From Candidatus Heteroclostridium caecigallinarum (GTDB taxonomy: Bacteria > Bacillota > Clostridia > Christensenellales > CAG-314): a stretch of 40,495 nt of DNA. The stretch spans positions 1-40,495 of the forward strand of contig CAJFSP010000010.1 in assembly GCA_904419725.1 (NCBI GenBank). The letters are read 5' to 3'. A program made the translations under genes and the position numbers. Positions within the stretch are counted from its first letter, which is position 1, and every line of letters begins with the position of its first letter. The notes under the pieces were generated by a model that ran no database searches, was not told the origin of the DNA, and saw only the letters and a program-made list of their open reading frames with translations. Shown here one piece after another: positions 15,904-24,155 of the stretch.

Positions 15904-15920
15904 TTAAGGGGAAACAGACA

Positions 15921-17099
15921 ATGAAAATTCTTGTAATAAACGCGGGCAGTTCTTCGCTCAAATATCAACTTATCGACATGCAAAACGAAAGCGTCATTTC
16001 CAAAGGTCTCTGCGAGAGAATCGGCATTGAAGGCTCGGTTCTCAAACATAAAGCCAACGGTCAGGAATACGTTTTCAAACAGGACATGCCGGACCATACG
16101 GCGGCCATCAAAATGGTGCTGGACGCTCTCGTCAGCAAAGACTGCGGCGTAATCAAATCCATGGATGAAATTTCCGCGGTCGGTCACCGTGTTCTCCATT
16201 CGGGCGAAGACTTCCATTCGTCGGTTGTCATTACCGATGAGGTCATAAAAATCTGCGAAAAGAACGCGGAACTCGGACCTCTGCACATGCCTGGCAACAT
16301 TGCCTGCATAAAGAGCTGCCGCGAAGTCATGAAAGACGTGCCGATGGTGGCGGTGTTCGACACCACGTTCCACGCGACCATGCCTCCTAAGGCTTATATG
16401 TACGGCATTCCTTACGACGTGTACGAACAGTACAAGGTCAGGAAATACGGTTTCCACGGCACGTCCCACAAATTCGTGTCGGAAGAAACGGCCAAAATTC
16501 TCGGCAAAAAAGACTGCAAACTCATTATCTGCCACCTGGGCAACGGTTCGTCCATTTCGGCGGTCAAAAACGGTCAGTGCCAGGATACATCGATGGGCTT
16601 CACGCCGCTTGAAGGTCTGGTTATGGGCACCAGAAGCGGCGACATCGACCCTGCCGCCGTCGATTACATGAGAGTCAAAGTGGGGCTTAAACCGGAAGAA
16701 GTTGTGGACTATCTCAACAAAAAGTGCGGCATGCTGGGTATCAGTGGTCTGTCAAGCGACTGCCGCGACCTTACCGAAGCGGCCGAAAAAGGCAACGAAA
16801 GAGCAAAACTCGCCCTGGAAATGGTTGCGTACAGAGTCAAAAAATATGTCGGCTCTTACGCGGCTGTGCTGGGCGGCGTTGACGCAATCGTCTTTACCGG
16901 CGGCATAGGCGAGCATTCCGAACTTATCCGTGAACTGGTCATGACCGACATGGAATATCTCGGCGTGGAGTTTGACAACGACGCCAACTGGAAGAACGCC
17001 GAAGTTCTCTCCAAACCGTCGTCCAAGGTCAAGGTGCTCATAGTGCCGACCAACGAGGAACTTTCCATCGCGAGAGAAACAAAAAGCCTTGTCGAATGA
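15921..17099 (+). CDS. ackA: Acetate kinase
   Basis: This 392-residue enzyme transfers phosphate from acetyl phosphate to ADP, giving ATP and acetate. It begins KILVINAGSSSLKYQL and contains GHRVLHSGE, VFDTTFHATMP, KYGFHGTSHKFV and the nucleotide-site FTGGIGEHS, all diagnostic. AAGGGG lies about 8 bases before ATG 15921. It forms an operon with pta. No terminator is obvious before the rpmF promoter. Confidence 0.98.
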   Translation: MKILVINAGSSSLKYQLIDMQNESVISKGLCERIGIEGSVLKHKANGQEYVFKQDMPDHTAAIKMVLDALVSKDCGVIKSMDEISAVGHRVLHSGEDFHSSVVITDEVIKICEKNAELGPLHMPGNIACIKSCREVMKDVPMVAVFDTTFHATMPPKAYMYGIPYDVYEQYKVRKYGFHGTSHKFVSEETAKILGKKDCKLIICHLGNGSSISAVKNGQCQDTSMGFTPLEGLVMGTRSGDIDPAAVDYMRVKVGLKPEEVVDYLNKKCGMLGISGLSSDCRDLTEAAEKGNERAKLALEMVAYRVKKYVGSYAAVLGGVDAIVFTGGIGEHSELIRELVMTDMEYLGVEFDNDANWKNAEVLSKPSSKVKVLIVPTNEELSIARETKSLVE

Positions 17100-17110
17100 T
17101 TAAAATTTGT

Positions 17111-17139
17111 TTGACAAAAATTGCTTAGTTTTATATAAT
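17111..17139 (+). promoter_or_regulatory. Consensus promoter of rpmF
   Basis: A perfect TTGACA (17111-17116) and a perfect TATAAT (17134-17139) are separated by exactly 17 bases. It lies 11 bases after the ackA stop, and the start point would be near 17147. Confidence 0.93.
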
Positions 17140-17146
17140 GTTATGC

Positions 17147-17183
17147 GTGTCGCGGTGAATATTCATCGTTTACATTGAGACAC
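17147..17183 (+). promoter_or_regulatory. Structured 5' leader of rpmF
   Basis: GTGTC (17147-17151) pairs with GACAC (17179-17183), enclosing the near-palindrome CGGTGAATATTCATCG (17153-17168), which can form a second stem. The outer stem begins at the predicted transcript start. It may stabilise the message or be a target for control of L32 synthesis. Confidence 0.5.
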
Positions 17184-17210
17184 TTTATAATCTGAACGGG
17201 GAGGTGCAAT

Positions 17211-17402
17211 ATGGCGGTACCGAAAAGGAAAACTTCAAAACAGAGAAAGCATACAAGATCGGCCAACTGGAAACTTACGGCGCCTACGCTTGTCGAGTGT
17301 CCTCAATGTCATGAAAAAATATTGAGCCACAGAGTTTGCAAATATTGCGGTTTTTACGACGGCAAAGAAATTGTCAAACAAAAAGTCAAAGCGGAAAACT
17401 AA
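17211..17402 (+). CDS. rpmF: 50S ribosomal protein L32
   Basis: This 63-residue protein of the large ribosomal subunit begins [20 protein letters not shown] and has a zinc ribbon with CPQC and CKYC pairs, the zinc-binding form. GGGGAGG lies 6-12 bases before ATG 17211. In most Firmicutes a DUF177 gene (YlbN) sits directly upstream; here ackA takes that place. It is a single-gene unit with its own promoter and terminator. Confidence 0.96.
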   Translation: MAVPKRKTSKQRKHTRSANWKLTAPTLVECPQCHEKILSHRVCKYCGFYDGKEIVKQKVKAEN

Positions 17403-17410
17403 TCTTGAAC

Positions 17411-17437
17411 AAAAGCGGGTATTTTACCCGCTTTTTT
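17411..17437 (+). terminator. Terminator of rpmF
   Basis: AGCGGGTA pairs with TACCCGCT around a TTT loop, with flanking A and T runs. Confidence 0.9.
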
Positions 17438-17449
17438 GTTTTTCTTTTT

Positions 17450-17489
17450 CGTGAAACATACGGCGATTTCGTGAAACATTGGCGAAAAA
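17450..17489. repeat. Two near-identical 20-base direct repeats upstream of plsX
   Basis: CGTGAAACAT occurs at 17450-17459 and 17470-17479, each followed by a GGCGA block. A degenerate third copy (GCGAAAACAT, 17494-17503) runs into the -35 region. Repeats at a 20-base period could be a regulator binding site. They do not match the FapR operator I know from Bacillus. Confidence 0.5.
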
Positions 17490-17502
17490 TCACGCGAAAA
17501 CA

Positions 17503-17531
17503 TTGTGTAAAGGCGATTTTTACGATATACT
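17503..17531 (+). promoter_or_regulatory. Probable promoter of the plsX-rnc-smc-ftsY operon
   Basis: TTGTGT (17503-17508) and TATACT (17526-17531) are 17 bases apart, 41 bases before the plsX start. Confidence 0.6.
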
Positions 17532-17571
17532 GTTATAAAGCGCTCGGCGCTAAATTGTTCAGAGGTAAATT

Positions 17572-18582
17572 ATGAAGATAGTGGTTGATATCTACGGCGG
17601 TGACAACGCTCCCGACGAAATACTCAAAGGATGTGTAATGGCGCTCAACTCCAACCGTGAAATTTCTCTGGTCATGGTGGGCAAAGAAAGCGAAATGCGC
17701 TCCAAACTCGAAAACGAAAATTACGATAAATCCAGGGTGGAGTTTGTCGACGCTCCCGACGTCATCACATGTGACGACGTCCCGACGACGGCAATCAGGA
17801 CAAAAAAGGATTCGTCCCTTGTCAGAGCTCTGGAAGTAACGAAAGATGATCCCGAATGCGTCGGCATGGTGTCGGCGGGCAGCACCGGAGCGGTGCTTAC
17901 AGGGGCGTTTCTTAAAATAGGGCGCATCAAGGGCATCGCCCGTCCTGCGCTTGCCCCGGTTCTTCCTACGGTGGAGGGTGGCAGCGTGCTTCTCATTGAC
18001 TGCGGCGCCAACGTCGATTGCAAACCTAATATGCTCGAACAGTTCGCTCTCATGGGCAACGCGTATATGAAAGCCGTATATAACATGGAAAGTCCGCGGG
18101 TCGGGTTGCTTTCCAACGGTACGGAGGACATTAAAGGCAATCAGCTCACCAAAGAAACATTCGAGCTGCTTAAAAACGCCCCATTGAATTTCGTGGGCAA
18201 CATGGAAGCGAGAGATATCACCAGCGGTAAATACGATGTCGTTGTGTGTGACGGCTTTGTCGGCAACGTCGCGCTGAAAGCCAGCGAGGGCATAGCCGTC
18301 ATGATGCTCAAAATGATTAAGAGAGAGGTTTACAGCAGCTTAAAAACCAAACTCGGCGGCGCTCTGCTGAAAGGTTCTTTCAACAAAATCAGGTCGCTTA
18401 TGGATTATAATCAGAGCGGCGGCGCCCCGTTCATCGGCGTTGAAAAACTTGTCATCAAGTCGCACGGGTCGTCAAAAGCGCAGTCAATCTGCGGCAGCAT
18501 AATGCAGGTTTACAATATGCACAAAAACGACCTTATCGGCAAAATCAAAGCCGGTCTCGGAGAGGCGGTGTCGGCCGAATGA
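17572..18582 (+). CDS. plsX: Phosphate acyltransferase PlsX
   Basis: This 336-residue peripheral membrane enzyme makes acyl phosphate from acyl-ACP, the first step of phospholipid synthesis with PlsY. It begins KIVVDIYGGDNAPDEIL (usually DAMGGDNAP) and contains VSAGSTGAVLTGA and VCDGFVGNVALKASEG. AGAGGT lies about 7 bases upstream of ATG 17572. Its stop overlaps the rnc start (ATGA). The acpP gene that usually sits between plsX and rnc is absent here. Confidence 0.96.
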   Translation: MKIVVDIYGGDNAPDEILKGCVMALNSNREISLVMVGKESEMRSKLENENYDKSRVEFVDAPDVITCDDVPTTAIRTKKDSSLVRALEVTKDDPECVGMVSAGSTGAVLTGAFLKIGRIKGIARPALAPVLPTVEGGSVLLIDCGANVDCKPNMLEQFALMGNAYMKAVYNMESPRVGLLSNGTEDIKGNQLTKETFELLKNAPLNFVGNMEARDITSGKYDVVVCDGFVGNVALKASEGIAVMMLKMIKREVYSSLKTKLGGALLKGSFNKIRSLMDYNQSGGAPFIGVEKLVIKSHGSSKAQSICGSIMQVYNMHKNDLIGKIKAGLGEAVSAE

Positions 18583-19265
18583 CCGATATCGGCAAGATAG
18601 AAAAAACGATAGGTTATAAATTCAGTAACGCCGCTTTGCTGGAAACGGCGTTCCGCCATTCATCGGTGGCGAAAGAGTCGGGTCAGCAGGACAACGAAAA
18701 ACTTGAATTTCTCGGCGACGCGGTGCTGAGTTTTATCGTTACGGAATATCTCTATTTCAACTTCGCGGATAAATCGGAGGGACAGCTCAGCAAAATCAAG
18801 GCGCGGGCCGTCTCAACCGAAACGCTGTCTTCCGTCGTTGAAAGTCTGGGGCTCGACGTGTATCTCAGCCTTAAATCAAACGACCCGACGGCAAAAACCA
18901 GCAAAAAAACGCACGCTAATCTGTTCGAGGCACTGCTGGCGGCGGTTGTTCTGGACGGCGGAATAGAGGATGGCAGGCGGTTTGTTTTGGATTTGCTCCG
19001 CCCGCATATAGCGGAAATCGCTTCGTCCGCCGTGTATGACGATTATAAAACGGCGTTGCAGGAGTACGCCCAAAGCGTAAAATTGCCGCTGGAATATGAG
19101 TTTGTCGCCAAAACCGGCCCCGAACACAGACCGAGTTTCTTTTATCGGGTTCTGCTTGACGGCAAGGCTGTCGGCGAGGGGCAGGGCAAAAACAAGGCTC
19201 AGGCGCAAATCGCGGCGGCAAAAGCCGCTTATATAAAGTTAAAAAACAAAGGGGACACACTTTGA
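18579..19265 (+). CDS. rnc: Ribonuclease III
   Basis: This 228-residue endonuclease cleaves double-stranded RNA, processing rRNA precursors and regulating messages. The catalytic signature is NEKLEFLGDAVL (39-50, with E43 and D47), followed by a second acidic helix (HANLFEALLAAVVLDGG). A C-terminal double-stranded RNA-binding domain spans about 155-225. It overlaps plsX by 4 bases and its TGA overlaps the TTG start of smc, so translation is coupled on both sides. Confidence 0.97.
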   Translation: MTDIGKIEKTIGYKFSNAALLETAFRHSSVAKESGQQDNEKLEFLGDAVLSFIVTEYLYFNFADKSEGQLSKIKARAVSTETLSSVVESLGLDVYLSLKSNDPTAKTSKKTHANLFEALLAAVVLDGGIEDGRRFVLDLLRPHIAEIASSAVYDDYKTALQEYAQSVKLPLEYEFVAKTGPEHRPSFFYRVLLDGKAVGEGQGKNKAQAQIAAAKAAYIKLKNKGDTL

Positions 19266-22200
19266 ACTTAAAAGAAATAGAAGTTTACGGCTTCAAATCT
19301 TTCGCGGATAAGGTGGAAATCAAGTTCGATTCCAACATCACGGCCATTGTCGGTCCGAACGGATGCGGAAAAAGCAACGTTTCCGACACGGTGAGATGGG
19401 TGCTTGGCGAGCAGGCCGCGTCAAAACTGCGCGGAAAAACCATGCAGGATTTGATATTCAGCGGTACCGAACAGCGCAAATCGATGAGTTATTGCGAGGC
19501 GTCGCTTGTTTTCGACAACAAAAACCGCATTTTTCCGCTGGAATATGACGAAGTTGTCATTTCGCGAAAATTGTATCGCTCTGGCGAGAGCGAATATCTC
19601 CTTAACCGCGCGCCTACAAGGCTCAAAGACATAAGCGAACTTCTGCGCAACGCGGGTCTGGGGCTGGAAGGTTATTCGATAGTCGGTCAGGGCAGAATGG
19701 ACGCCATTCTCAACTCTAAGCCGGCTGACAGAAGAGCGATTTTCGAAGAAGCGCTGGGTATTTCCAATTTCCGCAAGAAAAAGGAAGAGACCGAGCGCAA
19801 AATGGCGCGCAACAAAGACAACATGACCCGTCTTTACGACATTACGTCGGAACTAGAAAGGCAGTTGGGTCCGCTGAAAAAGCAGGCGGACGACGCGAAA
19901 AAGTATCTCGCGCTGAGCGAACAGATTAAGTATCACGAAGTCAATTCCTACATATACAACTATGACAACGCGGCGACGTTCAAGGCGCAAATCAACGAAC
20001 GTCTCAAAGCAATAGAAGAAGAACTCGCCTTTGTTTCTTCCAAATTTACCGCGGCTTTCGAGAAGTATGAGGAAACGCTCAATATGAGAGAGCGGCTGGA
20101 TATCGAAAGAGACCAGCTCATAAACAAAGAGCGCGAACTCATGATAAGCATTGAGCGGCAATCGGGCGAAAATAAAGTCAATATGGAAAAGATAAAGAAT
20201 TTCAAGTCGGAAAACGACCGTCTTACCGCCCAGATTGACGAAAGCAATGCCCGCATGGCCGAACTCGGCGATGAAATCGCGGCGACAAAAGAAAAAAAGG
20301 CCGACATGCAGTCGCAGTATGAGGCGCTTACCTCCGAGTTCAACAGGCTGAATGAGGAAAACGCCGACATCCTGGACAAAATTTCGGCGTTGCAGGCGCT
20401 CAACGAAGAACGGCAGAATACCATGATGGATATTCTGGACAACCTCACCGAGCGTCGCAGCGAAGACGCCGGAATCAGGGGCGAAAGACAGGCGCATGAA
20501 ACGCGCATTGCCCAGATTGACGATGAAATAGCCGCTCTCCGGGAGAAAATAGCCGCTTACGCCGAAAAGGAAGAAACTCTCAAATCGGAGTTCGCTGCTC
20601 TCGAAAGCCGCCGCGACTCTTTGGCGGCGGAAAGACAAAGGGCGCAGAAAGCGGCGGCTGAGTGCAATCTCAAACTGCTGGAAATGAGCAGGCGGCTGAC
20701 AAAGATAAACGAAAATATAGCGGTGGACGAAGCCCGTCTGAAAATGAGCAGGCAAATCGCCGAAAATTTCGATTCTTTCAGCGGCGGCGTCAAAGTGCTT
20801 TTGCGCGAGAGCAAAGAAAACCGCGAACTCTCCTCGAAAATCGTAGGCGTTGTGGGCAATATGATAAAAACGCCGAAAGAGTACGAAGTCGCAATCGAAG
20901 TGACTTTGGGCGGCGCGTTGCAGAATATAGTCACCAAAAACGAAGACGACGCGAAGTCGCTTATAGATTATCTTAAACGCAACAAGGCGGGACGCGTCAC
21001 GTTTTTGCCTAAAACATCAATAAAGCCGCGTTCGCTCGATGATGAAAGAGTGCTTGGCGAAAAAGGCGTGTTCGGCACAGCGCTTTCACTTGTTTCTTAC
21101 GACAAAGCGTACGAAAACGTGTTTTCGTCATTGCTGGGCTCCACCGTTGTGGCGGACAATCTCGAAACGGCGGTGGCTCTTTCCAAAAAATACGGATATA
21201 AATACCGCATCGTCACCCTTGACGGCGATATGATAGTTCCGCAGGGCTCGATAAGTGGCGGCAGCAGAAAACAAAGCGGCGCCAATGTGCTGAGCCTTGA
21301 AAGGGAAATCAAAGAAATTTCAGACAAAATTGCCGCCGAAACGGCGGAAAAGGAAAAAACGGAAAGTCTGACAAAACAACTGACGCAGGCGAAAGCCGAC
21401 GTAGAGGCAAAAGCGGAAAAACTCGCCTCCGAACTGCATGAAAGCGAAATTTCCGTCGCCACGGCGAAAGAGCAGCTGAACAAAGCGGCGGAATTCGCCG
21501 CGAGCGCAAAAGACAATTTCAACCGTCTTGCCGACGAAAAACAAAGCAGGCAGAGACGCGTCGGGGAAATCACCGCTCTGCTTGACGCTGCGGCAGCCAG
21601 CATAAAAGAGTTGTCCGAAAAGAAAGCCGATACTCAGAGCAACGTTTCCGAAGGGCAGGGCGAGTACGAAGCGCTGAAATCCAGGCAGGAAACATTGCAG
21701 TCGGGTATAACCAACGTCAGGGTTAAACTTTCAACGCTGTCGGTCAATATCGAAAACGCGGCAAAAGACATCGATTCTTTTGAAACGCAGCTCAGTCAGC
21801 ACCAGACGCTTATCACGCTCAATTCCAGGCAGATTCTGCAAAACAAAGAACAAATCGCGTCGCTGGACGCCGAAATGACGAAAGTAGCCATGCAGGACGC
21901 TACTTACGCCGATTTGGAAGAAGTCAAAAAGCGTATCGTGCTCAACGAGCAGGATAAGGTAAAAGTCAAAGAAGATTTCGAAAAAGCCGACAGGGAAAAG
22001 ACGGAATACGCCGCCAGAGAGTCGGAACTCAATGAGAAAAAACTGCGCGAGGAGTTCAATCTCGAAAGCATCACGACAAACATCGAAACGCTGCGCGATA
22101 CTATCTGGGACGAATATCAGCTGACATATTCCAACGCCCTGCAATACAAAGACGAGAATTACGACCCGACAAACTCGCAGAAAGAAATCACAAAACTGCG

Positions 22201-22840
22201 CAACCAGCGCAATCATCTGGGGCCGGTCAACGTGATGGCGGTAGACGGATATAACGAGACGTATCAGCGCTATTCCGAAATAAAAGAGCAACTCGACGAC
22301 CTTAAAAAAGCCGAAAGCGATTTGGGCGTGGTTATTAAAGACCTCACGAAGGAAATCGTCACGAAATTCAACGAAGGTTTTGAGGAAATCAACAAGAGTT
22401 TTTCATACACCTTCAAAGAACTGTTCAAGGGCGGCCACGCGCGGCTTGTAATCGAGCAGGATCCTGAAAAGGAAGAAATCGATTACGGCATAGAAATCGA
22501 GGCACAGCCTCCGGGCAAGCGCCTTCAGAACATTTCGCTTCTGTCGGGCGGCGAAAAAACGCTCACCGTGGCGGCGATATTGTTCGCCATACTCAAAGTC
22601 AGACCGATGCCTTTCTGCCTTCTGGACGAAATTGAGGCGGCCCTGGACGAAGCCAATGCCGACAGGATAGCGAAATTCCTGCGTAAGTTCAGCGAAAACA
22701 CGCAGTTTATTGTCATTACGCACAAAAAGCCTACAATGGAGTGCGCCGATGTGCTGTACGGCGTCACAATGGAGGAAAAGGGCGTTTCCAAAATAGTATC
22801 GGTAAAACTTACCGAAGCGATAAAACACGTGGGTGACTGA
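19262..22840 (+). CDS. smc: Chromosome segregation protein SMC
   Basis: This 1192-residue ATPase forms the core of the condensin complex that organises the chromosome, with ScpA and ScpB elsewhere. The Walker A motif is GPNGCGKSN (31-39). Long coiled coils (about 165-500 and 670-1020) flank a hinge with the sequence LGGALQNIVTKNEDDAKSLI. The ABC signature LSGGEKTL begins at 1094 and the Walker B LLDEIEAALDE follows. The start is TTG at 19262, overlapping the rnc stop (TTGA) and beginning NLKEIEVYGFKSFADK as expected. Its TGA overlaps the ATG of ftsY by one base. Confidence 0.98.
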   Translation: MNLKEIEVYGFKSFADKVEIKFDSNITAIVGPNGCGKSNVSDTVRWVLGEQAASKLRGKTMQDLIFSGTEQRKSMSYCEASLVFDNKNRIFPLEYDEVVISRKLYRSGESEYLLNRAPTRLKDISELLRNAGLGLEGYSIVGQGRMDAILNSKPADRRAIFEEALGISNFRKKKEETERKMARNKDNMTRLYDITSELERQLGPLKKQADDAKKYLALSEQIKYHEVNSYIYNYDNAATFKAQINERLKAIEEELAFVSSKFTAAFEKYEETLNMRERLDIERDQLINKERELMISIERQSGENKVNMEKIKNFKSENDRLTAQIDESNARMAELGDEIAATKEKKADMQSQYEALTSEFNRLNEENADILDKISALQALNEERQNTMMDILDNLTERRSEDAGIRGERQAHETRIAQIDDEIAALREKIAAYAEKEETLKSEFAALESRRDSLAAERQRAQKAAAECNLKLLEMSRRLTKINENIAVDEARLKMSRQIAENFDSFSGGVKVLLRESKENRELSSKIVGVVGNMIKTPKEYEVAIEVTLGGALQNIVTKNEDDAKSLIDYLKRNKAGRVTFLPKTSIKPRSLDDERVLGEKGVFGTALSLVSYDKAYENVFSSLLGSTVVADNLETAVALSKKYGYKYRIVTLDGDMIVPQGSISGGSRKQSGANVLSLEREIKEISDKIAAETAEKEKTESLTKQLTQAKADVEAKAEKLASELHESEISVATAKEQLNKAAEFAASAKDNFNRLADEKQSRQRRVGEITALLDAAAASIKELSEKKADTQSNVSEGQGEYEALKSRQETLQSGITNVRVKLSTLSVNIENAAKDIDSFETQLSQHQTLITLNSRQILQNKEQIASLDAEMTKVAMQDATYADLEEVKKRIVLNEQDKVKVKEDFEKADREKTEYAARESELNEKKLREEFNLESITTNIETLRDTIWDEYQLTYSNALQYKDENYDPTNSQKEITKLRNQRNHLGPVNVMAVDGYNETYQRYSEIKEQLDDLKKAESDLGVVIKDLTKEIVTKFNEGFEEINKSFSYTFKELFKGGHARLVIEQDPEKEEIDYGIEIEAQPPGKRLQNISLLSGGEKTLTVAAILFAILKVRPMPFCLLDEIEAALDEANADRIAKFLRKFSENTQFIVITHKKPTMECADVLYGVTMEEKGVSKIVSVKLTEAIKHVGD

Positions 22841-23733
22841 TGGGATTTTTCAGAAAAATTATCGACGGGTTGAAAAAGACCCAGCAAAACATAGGTTTCA
22901 AACTCAAACAGCTGTTTAAGGTGGGCGTTTTCGACGACGACTTTTTCGACGACCTGGAAACGCTGCTGCTTTCAGGCGATGTCGGCGCCGCGGCGACGAT
23001 GGAAATCGTCGACAGGCTGCGCGACAGGCTGGAAGAAACAAAAATCACCGACCCGGACAGGGCAATGAGCGAACTCAAAGGCATACTCGTTGATATGCTC
23101 GAAGCCGAGCCTTTTGCCGCCATGCCGCCCGCCGTCGTCATGGTGGTGGGCGTCAACGGCGTGGGCAAAACCACAACGATAGGCAAACTTGCCGCGCGGT
23201 TCAAAAAAGAAGGTAAGTCGGTTGTAATCGCCGCCGCCGACACGTTCAGGGCTGCCGCGGGAGAACAACTCGAAGTATGGGCGGAAAGAGCCGGCGTGCG
23301 CATAATCAAACATCAGGAGGGTTCAGACCCTGCCGCCGTCGTTTACGACGCCATAAGTTCGGCTAAAAGCAGAAAAACCGACATAGTGCTGATCGACACG
23401 GCGGGCAGACTGCACAATAAAGTCAATCTGATGGAAGAACTCAAAAAAATCAACAGGGTCATAACCCGTGAGTATCCCGAAGCCGACAAAAAAAATCTGC
23501 TTGTGCTGGACGCCACGACGGGGCAAAACGCGCTTTCGCAGGTTGAGCTGTTCAACGAAGCGGTAGATGTGGATTCCGTGGCGCTCACAAAGCTTGACGG
23601 CACGGCAAAAGGCGGCGTGGTCATCGCGATAAAAGAAAATTTCGATATTCCGGTCGGCTTTATCGGCGTTGGCGAGGGTATAGAAGACCTCATGCCTTTT
23701 GACGCGGAATCTTTTGTTGAAGGCATTTTGTAA
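22840..23733 (+). CDS. ftsY: Signal recognition particle receptor FtsY
   Basis: This 297-residue GTPase receives ribosome-nascent-chain complexes from the SRP at the membrane. It has the NG domain with GVNGVGKT (104-111), DTFRAAAGEQL, DTAGRLHNK, TKLDGTAKGG and GVGEGIEDL. The acidic N-terminal A domain of some bacteria is missing; a short amphipathic start (MGFFRKIIDGLKKTQQNIGF) is likely to contact the membrane. It is coupled to smc by a TGATG junction. No terminator follows; a new promoter begins within the next 20 bases. Confidence 0.97.
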   Translation: MGFFRKIIDGLKKTQQNIGFKLKQLFKVGVFDDDFFDDLETLLLSGDVGAAATMEIVDRLRDRLEETKITDPDRAMSELKGILVDMLEAEPFAAMPPAVVMVVGVNGVGKTTTIGKLAARFKKEGKSVVIAAADTFRAAAGEQLEVWAERAGVRIIKHQEGSDPAAVVYDAISSAKSRKTDIVLIDTAGRLHNKVNLMEELKKINRVITREYPEADKKNLLVLDATTGQNALSQVELFNEAVDVDSVALTKLDGTAKGGVVIAIKENFDIPVGFIGVGEGIEDLMPFDAESFVEGIL

Positions 23734-23766
23734 AAGCCCTTCAAACGCTTGACGAAAACTGATATT

Positions 23767-23775
23767 TGGTATAAT
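23767..23775 (+). promoter_or_regulatory. Extended -10 promoter of the ylxM-ffh operon
   Basis: TGGTATAAT is an extended -10 element. A TTGACG lies upstream at 23749-23754 with only 15 bases to the -10, so the extended -10 probably compensates. The start point would be near 23782. Confidence 0.75.
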
Positions 23776-23781
23776 ATTTCG

Positions 23782-23811
23782 GGTGTAAAGTAAAAAGACT
23801 TTACACCTTTT
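23782..23811 (+). promoter_or_regulatory. Hairpin at the 5' end of the ylxM message
   Basis: GGTGTAAAGT (23782-23791) pairs perfectly with ACTTTACACC (23798-23807) around a 6-base loop, followed by four T. The stem begins at the predicted transcript start and ends 7 bases before the ylxM ATG. It may be a message-stabilising cap, a weak attenuator, or a translation control element. Confidence 0.65.
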
Positions 23812-23814
23812 GCT

Positions 23815-24153
23815 ATGAAAGACAAAAATCTGGGCATAAGCCTGCTCAACCAGTTGTACGGCGCTATGCTTACCGACAGGCAGGAAGAAATGCTCAAAGC
23901 GTATTATGATTTCGATTGTTCGCTGGCGGAAATAGCCGACGAACACGGCATATCTCGCCAGGCGGTGCGCGACAGCATTAAAAGAGCGGAAGCCAGTCTT
24001 CAAAGTTACGAAGAAAAATTCGGTTTCGCGTCAATGCTGGCGGAGGCGCGCGGCAAACTTGCCGAACTGCGCCGTCTGCTTGCCTCGAAAAACGTGTCTG
24101 ACGAAACAATCGACGGCAAAATAGCCGAGGTCGAAAGGATATTGGAGGGGTGA
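23815..24153 (+). CDS. ylxM: YlxM/UPF0122 family DNA-binding protein
   Basis: This 112-residue protein is the YlxM-type helix-turn-helix protein found next to ffh; related proteins have been linked to SRP function in streptococci. The typical N-terminus (ISLLNQLYGAMLTDRQ) and the sigma-70 region 4-like helix-turn-helix (SLAEIADEHGISRQAVRDSIKRAE, about 36-59) are clear. The C-terminal half is a charged helix. ATG 23815 fits the family start but has no Shine-Dalgarno sequence; the leader consists mostly of a hairpin. Confidence 0.92.
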   Translation: MKDKNLGISLLNQLYGAMLTDRQEEMLKAYYDFDCSLAEIADEHGISRQAVRDSIKRAEASLQSYEEKFGFASMLAEARGKLAELRRLLASKNVSDETIDGKIAEVERILEG

Positions 24154-24155
24154 CG

